A stretch of 64,000 bases of DNA. Source: Gammaproteobacteria bacterium (GTDB taxonomy: Bacteria > Pseudomonadota > Gammaproteobacteria > Thiohalobacterales > Thiohalobacteraceae). The number at the start of each line of letters is the position of its first letter. Position 1 is the first letter of the stretch. The stretch is taken from NCBI GenBank assembly GCA_018819175.1, contig JAHJQQ010000012.1, positions 1 to 64,000 of the forward strand, in the 5' to 3' direction. Below are positions 9,546 to 19,339 of this stretch, one piece after another. The position numbers and the translations under genes are program-made. A model generated the notes under the pieces. That model searched no databases. It saw only the letters and a program-made list of their open reading frames with translations, and was not told the origin of the DNA.

Positions 9546-10901
9546 GTGGCGAGTCCGGGCGCAACCCTTGCTGGTACGGTAGGCGACCTGGGTAAACTCA
9601 AGGAGCTGCGTCAGCGCCTGTTTTTTGTGCTTGGCGCGCTGATGGTCTTCCGGTTAGGTACCTTTGTGCCCATTCCAGGAATTGACCCGCACGTGCTCGC
9701 CGGCCTTGCGGAACAGCAGCAAGGCACCATCCTGGACATGTTCAACATGTTCTCGGGTGGCGCGCTGGAACGTATGTCGATGTTCGCGCTGGGTATCATG
9801 CCGTATATTTCGGCCTCGATCATCATTCAGCTGCTGACGGTGACCGTTCCAACGTTAGAGCAGCTTAAGAAAGAAGGTGAGTCCGGTCGCCGGAAAATAA
9901 CGCAGTACACGCGTTATGGCACCGTTGGTTTGGCGACCTTGCAGGCGTTTGGTATCGCCGCGGGTTTGCAAAGTCAATCCATGGGCGGCAACCCGCTGGT
10001 GATTGTTGCCGGGCCAAGTTTCATATTGACCACAGTGGTAACGCTCGTCACAGGCACGATGTTTTTGATGTGGCTGGGTGAGCAGATAACCGAGCGTGGT
10101 GTTGGTAACGGCATATCAGTGATTATTTTCGCCGGTATTGTTGCGGGTTTGCCCTCGGCCATCGGTGGCACGTTAGAGCTTGCGCGCACCGGTGAATTGA
10201 ATGTCATTACGATTTTGTTCCTGTTCGGCCTGGCATTGGCAGTTACAGCGTTCGTGGTCTTTGTCGAACGCGGCCAACGGCGGATAACAGTGAACTACGC
10301 GCGGCGCCAACAAGGCCGCAAGGTGTATGCGGCCCAGAGCACGCATCTACCGCTGAAACTGAATATGGCAGGCGTTATACCGCCTATCTTTGCTTCAAGC
10401 ATCATCCTGTTCCCGGCAACGCTGGGTAGCTGGTTCGGGCAAACGGAAGGTATGGGCTGGTTGAAGGACATAGCGTCCACCCTGTCTCCAGGGCAGCCGT
10501 TGTATGTGTTGATGTACGCATTGGCGATTATTTTCTTTTGCTTTTTCTATACGGCATTGGTCTTTAATTCGCGCGAGACATCGGAAAACCTGAAGAAATC
10601 CGGAGCATTCATCCCGGGTATCCGCCCAGGTGAGCAGACGTCACGCTATATCGACGGTGTGATGACCCGGCTGACCTTTGTCGGCGCTATTTACATCACG
10701 GCCGTATGCTTGATACCGGAATTTTTGATTTTGTATTGGAACGTCCCCTTCTATTTCGGGGGTACCTCGCTGCTGATTATCGTGGTGGTGGTCATGGATT
10801 TCATGGCCCAGGTACAGGCTCATTTGATGTCCCATCAATATGAGGGGCTGATGAAAAAGGCCAACCTGAAGAGCCAGGGTAAGGCAGGGATGTTGCGCTG
10901 A
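9546..10901 (+). CDS. secY: Preprotein translocase subunit SecY
   Basis: 451 residues with about ten membrane helices, starting at a GTG immediately after the rplO stop. [34 protein letters not shown] and [17 protein letters not shown] are SecY blocks, and [15 protein letters not shown] precedes the last helices. It forms the inner-membrane channel driven by SecA, which is encoded later in this window. The abutting start suggests coupling to rplO translation. Confidence 0.98.
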   Translation: MASPGATLAGTVGDLGKLKELRQRLFFVLGALMVFRLGTFVPIPGIDPHVLAGLAEQQQGTILDMFNMFSGGALERMSMFALGIMPYISASIIIQLLTVTVPTLEQLKKEGESGRRKITQYTRYGTVGLATLQAFGIAAGLQSQSMGGNPLVIVAGPSFILTTVVTLVTGTMFLMWLGEQITERGVGNGISVIIFAGIVAGLPSAIGGTLELARTGELNVITILFLFGLALAVTAFVVFVERGQRRITVNYARRQQGRKVYAAQSTHLPLKLNMAGVIPPIFASSIILFPATLGSWFGQTEGMGWLKDIASTLSPGQPLYVLMYALAIIFFCFFYTALVFNSRETSENLKKSGAFIPGIRPGEQTSRYIDGVMTRLTFVGAIYITAVCLIPEFLILYWNVPFYFGGTSLLIIVVVVMDFMAQVQAHLMSHQYEGLMKKANLKSQGKAGMLR

Positions 10902-10973
10902 GGTCAGGACAGGTAGCGCCATCGATTTGGTGAAGACCTGGTTATTTTTTGCTCTATACATTTGGGTGTTGTC

Positions 10974-11087
10974 ATGAAAGTTCGAGCTTCCGTCAAAAAG
11001 ATCTGCCGGAACTGCAAAATCATCCGCCGCAAGGGTGTGGTTCGGGTGATTTGCACGGATGCCCGCCATAAGCAGAGGCAGGGCTGA
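10974..11087 (+). CDS. rpmJ: 50S ribosomal protein L36
   Basis: 37 residues, [20 protein letters not shown] and then [17 protein letters not shown]. Cys11, Cys14, Cys27 and His32 form the zinc ribbon, so this is the zinc-type L36. It stands between secY and rpsM, its usual place at the end of the spc operon. The SD is weak. Confidence 0.96.
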   Translation: MKVRASVKKICRNCKIIRRKGVVRVICTDARHKQRQG

Positions 11088-11223
11088 GGCAGTTTTCTGG
11101 TCGCCTGGCGTCCGTATGGCGCAGGTGTGAAGTTGGTTTGGTCATTGATTTTTTACGACCCGCGGGATAACCTTACGCGTTTCCCGAGAGCGGGTTGTTG
11201 TAGATCGTGTTAGGAGAGCCTTA
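11088..11223 (+). promoter_or_regulatory. Leader before rpsM (alpha operon)
   Basis: 136 bases without a gene. A GACCCGC at about 11157 can pair with GCGGGTT at about 11190, giving a stem-loop roughly 30 bases before rpsM, and TTAGGAGAGCC provides a strong SD. In enterics the corresponding leader folds into a pseudoknot bound by S4. A similar role here is plausible by position only. Confidence 0.35.
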
Positions 11224-11580
11224 ATGGCCCGTATTGCTGGTATCAATATCCCGGTGAACAAGCACGCCGTCATCGCGCTGACGGCCATTTATGGTATCGG
11301 CCGGACCCGTGCGCAACAGATTTGTGCGGCCGCCGGGATTCAACCCGACCGTAAAATCAAGGATTTGGCGGAAGGTGAAGTCGAATCACTGCGTACCGAG
11401 GTAGGCAAGTTCACTGTTGAAGGTGACCTGCGCCGGACCGTGTCCATGAGCATCAAGCGTTTGATGGATCTGGGTACCTATCGTGGTCTGCGTCATCGTC
11501 GTGGTTTACCGCTGCGTGGCCAGCGTACCCGTACCAATGCGCGTACCCGCAAGGGACCGCGTCGTCCGATCCGCAAGTAA
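11224..11580 (+). CDS. rpsM: 30S ribosomal protein S13
   Basis: 118 residues. [40 protein letters not shown] and the basic tail [13 protein letters not shown] are diagnostic of S13, which contacts the P-site tRNA and L5. It is the first gene of the alpha block. Confidence 0.98.
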   Translation: MARIAGINIPVNKHAVIALTAIYGIGRTRAQQICAAAGIQPDRKIKDLAEGEVESLRTEVGKFTVEGDLRRTVSMSIKRLMDLGTYRGLRHRRGLPLRGQRTRTNARTRKGPRRPIRK

Positions 11581-11647
11581 TACATAATTTATTTATCAAG
11601 TAATTTGGCCGAGTGTGCTCGGCACACAGAGTTGAGACTAGGAATTT

Positions 11648-12037
11648 ATGGCTAAACCGGCTCCCCGTACTAAGAAGAAGGTCAAGAAGAATGTGGTCGA
11701 TGGTATCGTCCATGTGCACGCCTCCTTCAACAACACCATTATCACCATCACCGATCGGCAGGGTAATGCGCTGTCGTGGGCGACGTCAGGTGGTTCCGGA
11801 TTCCGTGGTTCGCGCAAGAGCACGCCGTTTGCTGCTCAGGTCGCGGCAGAGCGTGCCGGTAAGGCTGCGCTCGAATTCGGCATGAAGAATGTCGAGGTAA
11901 TGGTAAAGGGACCTGGTCCGGGCCGTGATTCGGCGGTGCGTGCGCTGCACAATGTCGGGTTCAAAGTCACCAACATTCAGGACGTGACGCCGATCCCGCA
12001 CAACGGTTGTCGTCCGCCCAAAAAGCGTCGCGTTTAA
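11648..12037 (+). CDS. rpsK: 30S ribosomal protein S11
   Basis: 129 residues. [20 protein letters not shown] and [20 protein letters not shown] are S11 signatures, and it ends [19 protein letters not shown]11 forms the platform of the 30S subunit. The 67-base gap upstream contains a perfect 6-bp hairpin, GCCGAG/CTCGGC, at 11608-11623. Confidence 0.98.
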   Translation: MAKPAPRTKKKVKKNVVDGIVHVHASFNNTIITITDRQGNALSWATSGGSGFRGSRKSTPFAAQVAAERAGKAALEFGMKNVEVMVKGPGPGRDSAVRALHNVGFKVTNIQDVTPIPHNGCRPPKKRRV

Positions 12038-12064
12038 CGCCCAAAGAGTTTAGCGAGAGTCGAA

Positions 12065-12691
12065 ATGGCAAAGTATACCGGTTCCAAATGCCGCCAGTGC
12101 CGCCGTGAAGGCAGCAAACTGTTCCTCAAGGGTGAGAAGTGCTTCACCAGCAAGTGCCCGGTGGAGACACGTCCGTTCCCGCCCGGTCAGCATGGCCAGC
12201 GCCGCACACGTCTGTCGGGTTACGCGCTGCAGCTGCGCGAGAAGCAGAAACTGCGCCGCATCTATGGCGTGCTGGAAAATCAGTTCCGCAAATATTACGC
12301 CGAGGCTGCGCGTCGCAAAGGCTCCACAGGTGAGAACCTGCTGCAGTTGCTCGAATGCCGCCTGGACAATGTTGTGTACCGCATGGGTTTTGCGGCTTCC
12401 CGTTCGGAAGCGCGTCAGCTGGTGCGTCACAATGGCGTGAATGTCAACGGCACCAAATTGAACATTCCTTCGGCGCAGATCAGCCCAAGTGATGTCATCG
12501 CAGTATCAGCTCAGGCACAGAAGCAGCTGCGCATCCAGAACGCGAGTGAAAGTGCTCAACAGCGCGGCATTTCGGACTGGATCGATGTGGACGCGAAGAA
12601 ACTGGAAGGTGTCTTCAAGTCACGTCCGGAGCGTAGCGAGCTGCCGCCGGAAATCAACGAGCAGCTGGTTGTGGAGCTGTACTCCAAGTAA
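12065..12691 (+). CDS. rpsD: 30S ribosomal protein S4, zinc-binding (C-plus) type
   Basis: 208 residues. After [20 protein letters not shown] come Cys26 and Cys31 ([13 protein letters not shown]), giving four cysteines at 9, 12, 26 and 31. That is the spacing of the zinc finger known in Thermus S4. E. coli S4 lacks this set and uses a C-minus N-terminus. The S4 RNA-binding domain follows ([20 protein letters not shown]). S4 nucleates 30S assembly and often represses the alpha operon. Confidence 0.97.
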   Translation: MAKYTGSKCRQCRREGSKLFLKGEKCFTSKCPVETRPFPPGQHGQRRTRLSGYALQLREKQKLRRIYGVLENQFRKYYAEAARRKGSTGENLLQLLECRLDNVVYRMGFAASRSEARQLVRHNGVNVNGTKLNIPSAQISPSDVIAVSAQAQKQLRIQNASESAQQRGISDWIDVDAKKLEGVFKSRPERSELPPEINEQLVVELYSK

Positions 12692-12714
12692 GCATTTAGG
12701 AGAGAGGACTTTCC

Positions 12715-13716
12715 ATGCAGGGCAAGGTCAACGAATTCCTCAAGCCGCGTATTGTCGATATTCATACTGTGAATGATCGGCATGCCAAGGTGACTATCGA
12801 GCCGCTGGAACGCGGATTCGGCCATACGCTGGGTAACGCCCTGCGCCGCATTCTGTTGTCGTCCATGCCGGGCGCCGCAGTTGTGAATGTCGAAATCGAT
12901 GGTGTGTTGCACGAATACTCGACCGTTGAAGGTGTGCAGGAAGATGTCATTGACATCATGCTGAACCTCAAGGGGCTGGCTATTAAGATGCACAGCCGCG
13001 ACGAAGCGTCATTGGTCCTGAAAAAGAAAGGCCCGGGTATCGTGACGGCTGGCGACATCGCGCTGGATCACGATGTAGAGATTGTGAACAAGAATCATGT
13101 CATCGCCAATCTGACCAAGTCAGGTGAGCTGAGCATGAGTCTGAAGATTGCCAAAGGACGCGGTTATGTGCCCGCGACCCAGCGTGATAGCGCTGAGGGT
13201 AGCGAGCGTCCGATCGGCAGTTTGCAGTTGGATGCCTCGTTCAGCCCGGTGAGCAAGGTTACCTATTCAGTCGACCGCGCCCGTGTTGAGCAGCGCACCG
13301 ACCTGGATAAGCTGGTTATCGACATCGAGACCAATGGCACGATTGATCCGGAAGAAGCGGTGCGCCGTGCGGCCACGATTCTGCAGGAACAGCTGTCGGT
13401 GTTTGTCGATCTGCAAGGCAAGGAAGTGGAGCACGTGGAATCGCGTGCCGCGGATATCGATCCGATCCTGCTGCGTCCGGTCGATGATCTGGAACTGACC
13501 GTTCGTTCCGCGAACTGCTTGAAGGCGGAAAGCATTTATTTCATCGGTGACCTGATTCAGCGTACCGAGGTCGAGCTTCTCAAGGCCCCGAATCTGGGCA
13601 AGAAGTCGCTGACCGAAATCAAAGACGTGCTGGCAACCCACGGTCTCTCGTTGGGCATGCGCCTGGATAACTGGCCGCCGGCCGGTTTAAAGGACAAAGA
13701 GAAGGTTAGCGCTTAA
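12715..13716 (+). CDS. rpoA: DNA-directed RNA polymerase alpha subunit
   Basis: 333 residues. The N-terminal assembly domain includes [20 protein letters not shown]. The C-terminal DNA- and activator-binding domain starts near residue 250 ([20 protein letters not shown] and [20 protein letters not shown]). Both domains are complete. In most relatives rplQ follows within a few tens of bases; here a 7-base-period palindrome lies between them. Confidence 0.98.
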   Translation: MQGKVNEFLKPRIVDIHTVNDRHAKVTIEPLERGFGHTLGNALRRILLSSMPGAAVVNVEIDGVLHEYSTVEGVQEDVIDIMLNLKGLAIKMHSRDEASLVLKKKGPGIVTAGDIALDHDVEIVNKNHVIANLTKSGELSMSLKIAKGRGYVPATQRDSAEGSERPIGSLQLDASFSPVSKVTYSVDRARVEQRTDLDKLVIDIETNGTIDPEEAVRRAATILQEQLSVFVDLQGKEVEHVESRAADIDPILLRPVDDLELTVRSANCLKAESIYFIGDLIQRTEVELLKAPNLGKKSLTEIKDVLATHGLSLGMRLDNWPPAGLKDKEKVSA

Positions 13717-13720
13717 ACAA

Positions 13721-13808
13721 CAGGTGTTAGATACTAGGTGCCAGGGCCAAGGGGGAAAACTTATCCCTGACCCCGCCTAGAACCTAGTGCCTAGAACCTA
13801 GTACCTGA
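13721..13808. repeat. 7-base-period palindrome between rpoA and rplQ
   Basis: The right arm (13777-13808) is a run of CCTAGNN units: CCTAGAA, CCTAGTG, CCTAGAA, CCTAGTA, CCTGAGG. The left arm (13721-13746) reads CAGGTGT TAGATAC TAGGTGC and is its imperfect inverse. The last right-arm unit supplies the AGG that serves as the rplQ SD. A relative lies between ftsA and ftsZ at 38909-39063. It has no coding capacity and no transposase. Confidence 0.8.
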
Positions 13809-13817
13809 GGTATCAAC

Positions 13818-14207
13818 ATGCGTCACCGTAACACTGGACGGCAACTGAGCCGCAACAGCAGCCACCGCAAGGCCATGATGCGCAATATGGCCGCGTCACT
13901 GCTGAGCAATGAAGTGATCAAGACCACGGTTCCGAAGGCGAAAGAACTGCGCCGTGTTGCTGAGCCGCTGATTACTCTGGCCAAGATCGATAGCGTGCAT
14001 AAGCGTCGTCTCGCCTTCTCGCGTCTGCGTGACCGCGATGTGGTGACCAAACTCTTCAATGAACTGGGTCCGCGTTATAAAGAGCGTCCCGGTGGCTACA
14101 TGCGCATTCTTAAAATGGGCTTCCGTGCCGGCGACAATGCCCCGATGGCGTTGGTGGAGCTGGTCGATCGTCCTGAAATCGCAGTAGAAGCCGCGTTAGC
14201 CGAATAG
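13818..14207 (+). CDS. rplQ: 50S ribosomal protein L17
   Basis: 129 residues. [20 protein letters not shown] and [20 protein letters not shown] are typical, as is the ending [11 protein letters not shown]17 sits near the tunnel exit. It is the last gene of the ribosomal block and is followed by a strong terminator. Confidence 0.98.
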   Translation: MRHRNTGRQLSRNSSHRKAMMRNMAASLLSNEVIKTTVPKAKELRRVAEPLITLAKIDSVHKRRLAFSRLRDRDVVTKLFNELGPRYKERPGGYMRILKMGFRAGDNAPMALVELVDRPEIAVEAALAE

Positions 14208-14225
14208 GCCTAACGTTGTGACATC

Positions 14226-14257
14226 AAAAAAGGCCGGGCATTGCCCGGCCTTTTTCG
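14226..14257 (+). terminator. Rho-independent terminator of the ribosomal cluster
   Basis: A run of A, then the perfect stem GGCCGGGCA / TGCCCGGCC with a tight loop, then TTTTT. It starts 19 bases after the rplQ stop. The A- and T-flanked stem could work in both directions, but no minus-strand gene converges here. Confidence 0.95.
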
Positions 14258-14348
14258 TTTCCGCTTTTTGCGATCCTAATCGGTTCGTGGACGATAGAAC
14301 ATTCGTGATTACAATGTAGCGACCTCTCACAAGGCGGGTTGCAGAGCC

Positions 14349-15083
14349 ATGATCATCATTTCCACAGATTTTGGTAGCGAGGGGCCCTATCTGGGTCAGG
14401 TGAAGGTAGTGCTCGCGCGTGAGGCGCCGGGTGTGGCAGTCATTGATCTGTTCGCCAATCTGCCGGCCTTTGAGATTCAGGCGGCAGCATATTTATTGGC
14501 GGCCTACATTGATGAGTTTCCCTCGGGTTCGGTTTTCCTCTGTGTCGTTGATCCCGGTGTCGGTAGTGATCGACGCGCGGCTATCGTCAAGGCCGATGGG
14601 CGCTGGTTTGTGGGGCCTGATAATGGCCTGTTCAATGTTATTTTGCAGCGCGCGGAGCAGGTCGAGTGGTGGGATATCCTGTGGAGGCCCGAACATTTAT
14701 CCCGCAGTTTTCACGGTCGTGATCTGTTCGCGCCAGTCGCGGCGCGCATTGCGCGTGGCGAGACAGTAGAAGGCTTAGCCATAGAGCCTGCGGCGCGGTT
14801 GCTGGAAGGATGGCCTCCGGAGCTTTCCAAGATTGTCTATGTGGATCATTACGGCAATCTAATGACGGGTATACGGCTGTCCAGCGTGGATGAGAGCAGT
14901 GTCATGGTGGCTGGCGATCAGTCCTTACACCGCGGTATAACGTTCTCATCTGTGGCGCCAGGCCAGGCGCTCTGGTATGGCAATGCCAACGGTCTTGTCG
15001 AGATTGCAGTGAATCAAGGCCGCGCAGATCGGGTGTTGGGTTTGAAGGTTGGTGATCGCGTGCATTTCCAAGGCCGGTTGTGA
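14349..15083 (+). CDS. SAM hydroxide adenosyltransferase family protein (DUF62)
   Basis: 244 residues. MIIISTDFGSEGPYLGQVK carries the N-terminal Asp motif. CVVDPGVGSDRRA, WFVGPDNGLFNVIL, SFHGRDLFAPVAARIA and YVDHYGNLMTGI are the successive signatures of the family. Characterised members use water or hydroxide to split S-adenosylmethionine into adenosine and methionine; they are the non-halogenating relatives of fluorinase and chlorinase. The chlorinase/fluorinase-specific insertions were not recognised. It is monocistronic or paired with the next membrane gene, 12 bases downstream. Confidence 0.85.
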   Translation: MIIISTDFGSEGPYLGQVKVVLAREAPGVAVIDLFANLPAFEIQAAAYLLAAYIDEFPSGSVFLCVVDPGVGSDRRAAIVKADGRWFVGPDNGLFNVILQRAEQVEWWDILWRPEHLSRSFHGRDLFAPVAARIARGETVEGLAIEPAARLLEGWPPELSKIVYVDHYGNLMTGIRLSSVDESSVMVAGDQSLHRGITFSSVAPGQALWYGNANGLVEIAVNQGRADRVLGLKVGDRVHFQGRL

Positions 15084-15095
15084 TCATCATATGGC

Positions 15096-16220
15096 ATGAC
15101 TATGCGTAGCCTTCTGGTCACTCTGGTCGTCCTTGCGCTGCTGGCCTGCTCAGCGGCGCTGCTACTTCAGGACGTGCCTGCGGTGATATGGCGGCATGTG
15201 TTGTTCAGCATGGGTGTCCTGCCGCTCATTCTAGGTGCCATGCTGTATTTCATTCCGGTACTCACCCGCACGTCACCAGCAGAGGGCGCGATTTTATTAG
15301 TGCCTATTGGTGCATTCCTGTCGGGTGTCGGCACGGTTATTGGTTTCAGATCCGCGCCTGACCTTATTCCCTTTGCCGCGGGTTTGGTGCTTGTGCTGGT
15401 CATGCTGGAATTTGCATGGGCATGGCGGCGACGTGCGCAGGTCCTTGGCAGCACTCACCCGGGTGTTGGCTGGTACTTGGCTGCATTGGTTGCGTTGATG
15501 CTGGCGTTGAGTCTGGTTGTAAGCAGTGTTGTTTGGCCGGAAGGCTGGGTGATGACTCGGGCGATGCACCTACATCTGAATCTGTTCGGTTTCCTGGGTC
15601 TCACGGCCATAAGCACGTTGCGTGTGTTACTGCCGACGGTCCTTGGGGAACAAGACAAGTCTGCGCATGTGTTTCTGCGGCGGCAGTTGCCCATCGTGGT
15701 GATTGGAACTATCGCTATTGCCATTGGCGCAGCGTACTGGCCGGCGCTGGCGGTGCTGGGCGCTTTGCTGTGGATCTGGTCAACCCAGTCTATGTTGCGC
15801 GATTTCTGGCGCTGTAAGCAGTCCTGGTGGTCAATTCGGGGTGCGGGGATTTCATTGGGTGGTGCGGCAATCGGCTGGGTGCTCGTGCTTTGCGCGGGCA
15901 TCGCCCATGGCGTCGGTGTGGTGAGTGCGGATGCCGTCATGGCATGGTTGCTGTATCTGTTTTTGCTGCCACTGGTGACCGGTGCGTCAAGTTACCTGCT
16001 GCCGGTATGGCGTTGGCCTGGGCGGCAATCCACCGCACATGCGCACATGCGTGAGCGGCTGATGGCCTTCAGTGGCGCGCGTATCCTGGCGTTTTGGGTG
16101 AGTGCGGGTCTGGTTGTGACAGATATTCCTGCTGCACCGTTACCCGCTGCATTGGCGCTGCTGAGTTATCTGCTGCAGGTGTTATTTGCTTTTCTGCGCG
16201 TGCGTCAGTCCGCAGTTTAG
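15096..16220 (+). CDS. Polytopic membrane protein of unknown function
   Basis: 374 residues, almost entirely hydrophobic, with about ten to twelve predicted membrane helices. Histidine-bearing helices such as AMHLHLNLFGFLGLTAISTL and CAGIAHGVGVV, plus LPLVTGASSYLLPVW, recall the heme-copper oxidase / NnrS-like proteins. The similarity is by eye and the full metal-ligand set was not established. It follows the SAM hydrolase-like gene by 12 bases and runs convergent with uvrA. Start at the ATG at 15096; another ATG at 15091 is out of frame. Confidence 0.6.
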   Translation: MTMRSLLVTLVVLALLACSAALLLQDVPAVIWRHVLFSMGVLPLILGAMLYFIPVLTRTSPAEGAILLVPIGAFLSGVGTVIGFRSAPDLIPFAAGLVLVLVMLEFAWAWRRRAQVLGSTHPGVGWYLAALVALMLALSLVVSSVVWPEGWVMTRAMHLHLNLFGFLGLTAISTLRVLLPTVLGEQDKSAHVFLRRQLPIVVIGTIAIAIGAAYWPALAVLGALLWIWSTQSMLRDFWRCKQSWWSIRGAGISLGGAAIGWVLVLCAGIAHGVGVVSADAVMAWLLYLFLLPLVTGASSYLLPVWRWPGRQSTAHAHMRERLMAFSGARILAFWVSAGLVVTDIPAAPLPAALALLSYLLQVLFAFLRVRQSAV

Positions 16221-16230
16221 ACCATGCTTT

Positions 16231-16387
16231 AACCTAATAAATCATTTTAGCCACGGAAACACACGGAAGACACTGAAACGCAGTGCATTCCTGGAGCGAC
16301 TATTTACCACTTGGGTGATGGCGGCACCTGCGTGAAGCTTATGATCTTATCCGTGTGCTTCCGTGGCAAATGCAGTTTATTAGGTTA
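16231..16387. repeat. CCACGGAA-family palindrome between a membrane gene and uvrA
   Basis: The left arm runs AACCTAATAAA, then GCCACGGAAACACACGGAAG with roughly 9-base units. The right arm (16347-16387) is its inverse, ending TTTATTAGGTT. The outer AACCTAATAAA ends are shared with the copy at 48931-49085 (ATTTAGGTT) and the half copy at 49236-49275 (TTTTAGGTT). The uvrA TAA stop lies at the very end of the right arm. The 66-base centre carries nothing recognisable. Confidence 0.8.
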
Positions 16388-19267
16388 ACGCTGTGCCTTG
16401 GTCTTACCGCTGCCCGTTCTAGCCTGCGTAAAAGCCGCCAGCATAGGCGCCAGGAACTGGCCTGTATGAGATTCAGCGACGGCCGCGATGTCCTCGGGTG
16501 TGCCGAAGGCAATAATCTGACCGCCCTTGTCGCCACCCTCCGGACCAAGATCGATCACCCAGTCAGCGGTTTTGATGACATCCAGATTATGCTCGATGAC
16601 GACAATAGTGTTGCCGTGATCGCGCAGGCGGTGAAGCACTGCCAGCAACTGTTCGATATCGTAGAAGTGCAGGCCGGTGGTGGGTTCGTCCAGGATGTAA
16701 AGTGTATTACCGGTATCGCGTTTCGATAATTCCCGCGCCAGCTTCACGCGTTGTGCCTCGCCGCCCGAAAGCGTTGTAGCGTTCTGACCCAGGCGGATAT
16801 AAGTCAGGCCGACATCCATCAGCGTTTGTAATTTACGGGCAATGACCGGCACGGCATTGAAAAATTCCAGCGCGTCTTCAACTGTCAGTTCCAGCACCTC
16901 GTGGATGCTTTTGCCTTTGTAGCGGATCTCCAGCGTCTCGCGGTTGTAGCGCTTGCCGTGACAAACATCGCAAGGGACATAGATATCCGGCAGGAAATGC
17001 ATCTCGACCTTGATAACGCCGTCACCCTGGCAGGCTTCGCAGCGACCGCCTTTGACATTGAAACTGAAGCGCCCCACCTTGTAGCCGCGTGAGCGCGCCT
17101 CCTGGGTGCCGGCAAACAGATCGCGGATCGGCGTGAACAGGCCGGTATAGGTGGCCGGGTTGGAGCGCGGGGTACGTCCGATAGGGCTTTGATCAATATC
17201 GACGACCTTTTCAAACTGATCCAATCCATTCACTGCATCGCAGGGAGCGGGATCTGTGCTCGCGCCATTCAATGTGCGCGCGGCATGCAGATGCAAGGTA
17301 TCGTTGATCAATGTCGATTTGCCGGAGCCGGATACGCCTGTGATACAGGTCATCAGTCCCACGGGTATATCGATATCAACCGCTTTGAGATTGTTGCCGC
17401 GCGCGCCGCGGATCTGCAGTTCACGCTGCTTATCATAGGGCGTGCGCTGCGGCGGTATTTCGATGCGGCGTTTTCCGGACAGGTACTGACCGGTGAGTGA
17501 ATTGGGATTGGCTAGTATGTCCGCGGGTGTGCCCTGGGCGACTATACGGCCACCGTGCACGCCGGCGCCCGGTCCCATGTCGACCAGATGGTCCGCGCTG
17601 CGGATCGCATCTTCATCATGTTCAACAACAATGACGGTATTGCCGATGTCGCGCAGATAGGTCAGCGTGTTCAGCAGTCGTTGATTGTCGCGCTGATGCA
17701 GGCCGATGGAGGGTTCGTCGAGAATGTACATGACGCCGACCAGCCCCGCGCCGATCTGACTGGCAAGACGAATGCGTTGTGCCTCACCACCGGATAGCGT
17801 GTCGGCGCTGCGTTCCAGCGATAGATAATCGAGACCGACATTGACCAGGAAATTCAGTCGTGCGCCAATCTCTTTTTGGATCTTTGCCGCAATTTCACCG
17901 CGCCGTCCCGGTAGCTGCAATTCGCTGAAGAACGTCTGCGCGCGCCCCACCGGTAATGCGGCGATTTCCGGTAGTGTATGACCGGCTACGAAGACATGCC
18001 GTGCGGCGCGATTCAAGCGTGTGCCGGCGCAATCCGGGCAGGGTTGGGTGCTGAGATATTTTGCCAGCTCCTCGCGTACGACGTTGGATTCGGTTTCCCG
18101 ATACCGCCGTTCCATATTCGGCACGATGCCTTCGAAGGCGTGACGGCGGATGTTGAAGCCGCTGCGTTCGGTGACGTACTGAAACTCGATGGTCTCGCGA
18201 CCGGAGCCGGTCAGGATAATCTTCTGTATTTTCTCTGGCAGTTCCTCAAACGGTGTTTCAATATCAAACTTATAATGCTCTGCCAGAGAGCTGATGAGCT
18301 GGAAGTAATAGGCATTACGTTGATCCCAGCCGCGTATGGCTCCGCCCGCCAGACTCAAATGCGGATTGGCAACAACACGGCCCGGATCGAAATATTGTTT
18401 AACGCCCAGGCCATCGCAGGACGTACAGGCGCCGGCTGGATTGTTAAATGAGAACAGGCGTGGTTCGAGTTCACTTAGGGAGTATCCGCAGGTCGGGCAG
18501 GCGAACTTGGCCGAAAACACCAACTCTTCACGCCCGTCTCTATCAGAGGATGCATCCATGAAGGCAATGCGCGCCAAGCCATCGGCGATGCGCAGGGCGG
18601 TTTCGAAAGATTCGGCCAGGCGTATGGATAAATCGGGGCGCACCTTGAAACGGTCCACAACGGCTTCGATGCTGTGCTTGCGTTTCAGATCCAGCGCTGG
18701 CGGTTGATCCAATTCAACCAGCTTGCCATCGATGCGCGCACGTACGAAACCCTGAGCGCGCAATTCTTCCAGTACATTGATGTGCTCACCCTTACGATCC
18801 TGCACCACGGGCGCCAATAACATCAGCGGCGTGCCTTCCGGTAAGGCCAGGATATGATCAACCATCTGACTGACGGTCTGTGCTTCCAGCACGGTGCCAT
18901 GGTCCGGGCACTGCGGAGTGCCGACGCGCGCAAACATCAGGCGCAGGTAATCGTAGATCTCGGTGATGGTTCCCACGGTCGAGCGCGGATTGTGCGACGT
19001 CGATTTCTGTTCGATAGAGATGGCCGGTGACAAACCCTCGATATGATCGATGTCCGGTTTTTCCATCATGGACAGGAATTGCCGCGCGTAGGCCGACAGC
19101 GATTCGACATAGCGGCGCTGACCTTCGGCATAGATGGTATCGAAGGCCAATGACGATTTGCCGGAGCCGGACAGTCCGGTGATCACGATCAGCCGGTCGC
19201 GCGGCAGATCGATATCGATATTCTGCAGGTTGTGCGTCCGCGCACCGCGTATACGAATAGTATCCAT
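16385..19267 (-). CDS. uvrA: UvrABC system protein A (excinuclease ATPase)
   Basis: 960 residues. The first ATPase half has [20 protein letters not shown], a zinc module [14 protein letters not shown] with CTSCDGLG, and [20 protein letters not shown]. The second half has [15 protein letters not shown], a second zinc module [16 protein letters not shown] with CDVCHGKR, and [20 protein letters not shown] followed by the Walker [10 protein letters not shown]. UvrA scans DNA and loads UvrB in nucleotide excision repair. The reading frame is intact. It is divergent from the transporter gene. No clear LexA box was found upstream. Confidence 0.98.
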   Translation of the reverse strand: MDTIRIRGARTHNLQNIDIDLPRDRLIVITGLSGSGKSSLAFDTIYAEGQRRYVESLSAYARQFLSMMEKPDIDHIEGLSPAISIEQKSTSHNPRSTVGTITEIYDYLRLMFARVGTPQCPDHGTVLEAQTVSQMVDHILALPEGTPLMLLAPVVQDRKGEHINVLEELRAQGFVRARIDGKLVELDQPPALDLKRKHSIEAVVDRFKVRPDLSIRLAESFETALRIADGLARIAFMDASSDRDGREELVFSAKFACPTCGYSLSELEPRLFSFNNPAGACTSCDGLGVKQYFDPGRVVANPHLSLAGGAIRGWDQRNAYYFQLISSLAEHYKFDIETPFEELPEKIQKIILTGSGRETIEFQYVTERSGFNIRRHAFEGIVPNMERRYRETESNVVREELAKYLSTQPCPDCAGTRLNRAARHVFVAGHTLPEIAALPVGRAQTFFSELQLPGRRGEIAAKIQKEIGARLNFLVNVGLDYLSLERSADTLSGGEAQRIRLASQIGAGLVGVMYILDEPSIGLHQRDNQRLLNTLTYLRDIGNTVIVVEHDEDAIRSADHLVDMGPGAGVHGGRIVAQGTPADILANPNSLTGQYLSGKRRIEIPPQRTPYDKQRELQIRGARGNNLKAVDIDIPVGLMTCITGVSGSGKSTLINDTLHLHAARTLNGASTDPAPCDAVNGLDQFEKVVDIDQSPIGRTPRSNPATYTGLFTPIRDLFAGTQEARSRGYKVGRFSFNVKGGRCEACQGDGVIKVEMHFLPDIYVPCDVCHGKRYNRETLEIRYKGKSIHEVLELTVEDALEFFNAVPVIARKLQTLMDVGLTYIRLGQNATTLSGGEAQRVKLARELSKRDTGNTLYILDEPTTGLHFYDIEQLLAVLHRLRDHGNTIVVIEHNLDVIKTADWVIDLGPEGGDKGGQIIAFGTPEDIAAVAESHTGQFLAPMLAAFTQARTGSGKTKAQR

Positions 19268-19296
19268 GTCGATTTTCGGGTCCCAGGGAACCTGTT

Positions 19297-19326
19297 ACTA
19301 TACGGCCCTGCCTCAGGTGAGATCAA
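19297..19326 (-). promoter_or_regulatory. Probable uvrA promoter
   Basis: On the minus strand, TTGATC (19326-19321) and TATAGT (19302-19297) are separated by 18 bases and lie about 30 bases before the uvrA ATG. Both resemble sigma70 boxes; the -35 is two bases off consensus. Inferred from sequence only. Confidence 0.5.
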
Positions 19327-19339
19327 AGGTATTCCCGTC

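Noticed and set aside
16221..16384. Insertion sequence remnant at the uvrA end
   Set aside because: No transposase fragment is seen; the inverted arms are periodic and shared with other non-coding elements.
19285..19320. LexA (SOS) box upstream of uvrA
   Set aside because: A CCTGTTACTATACGGCC stretch resembles one half, but the CTG-N10-CAG pattern is not met.
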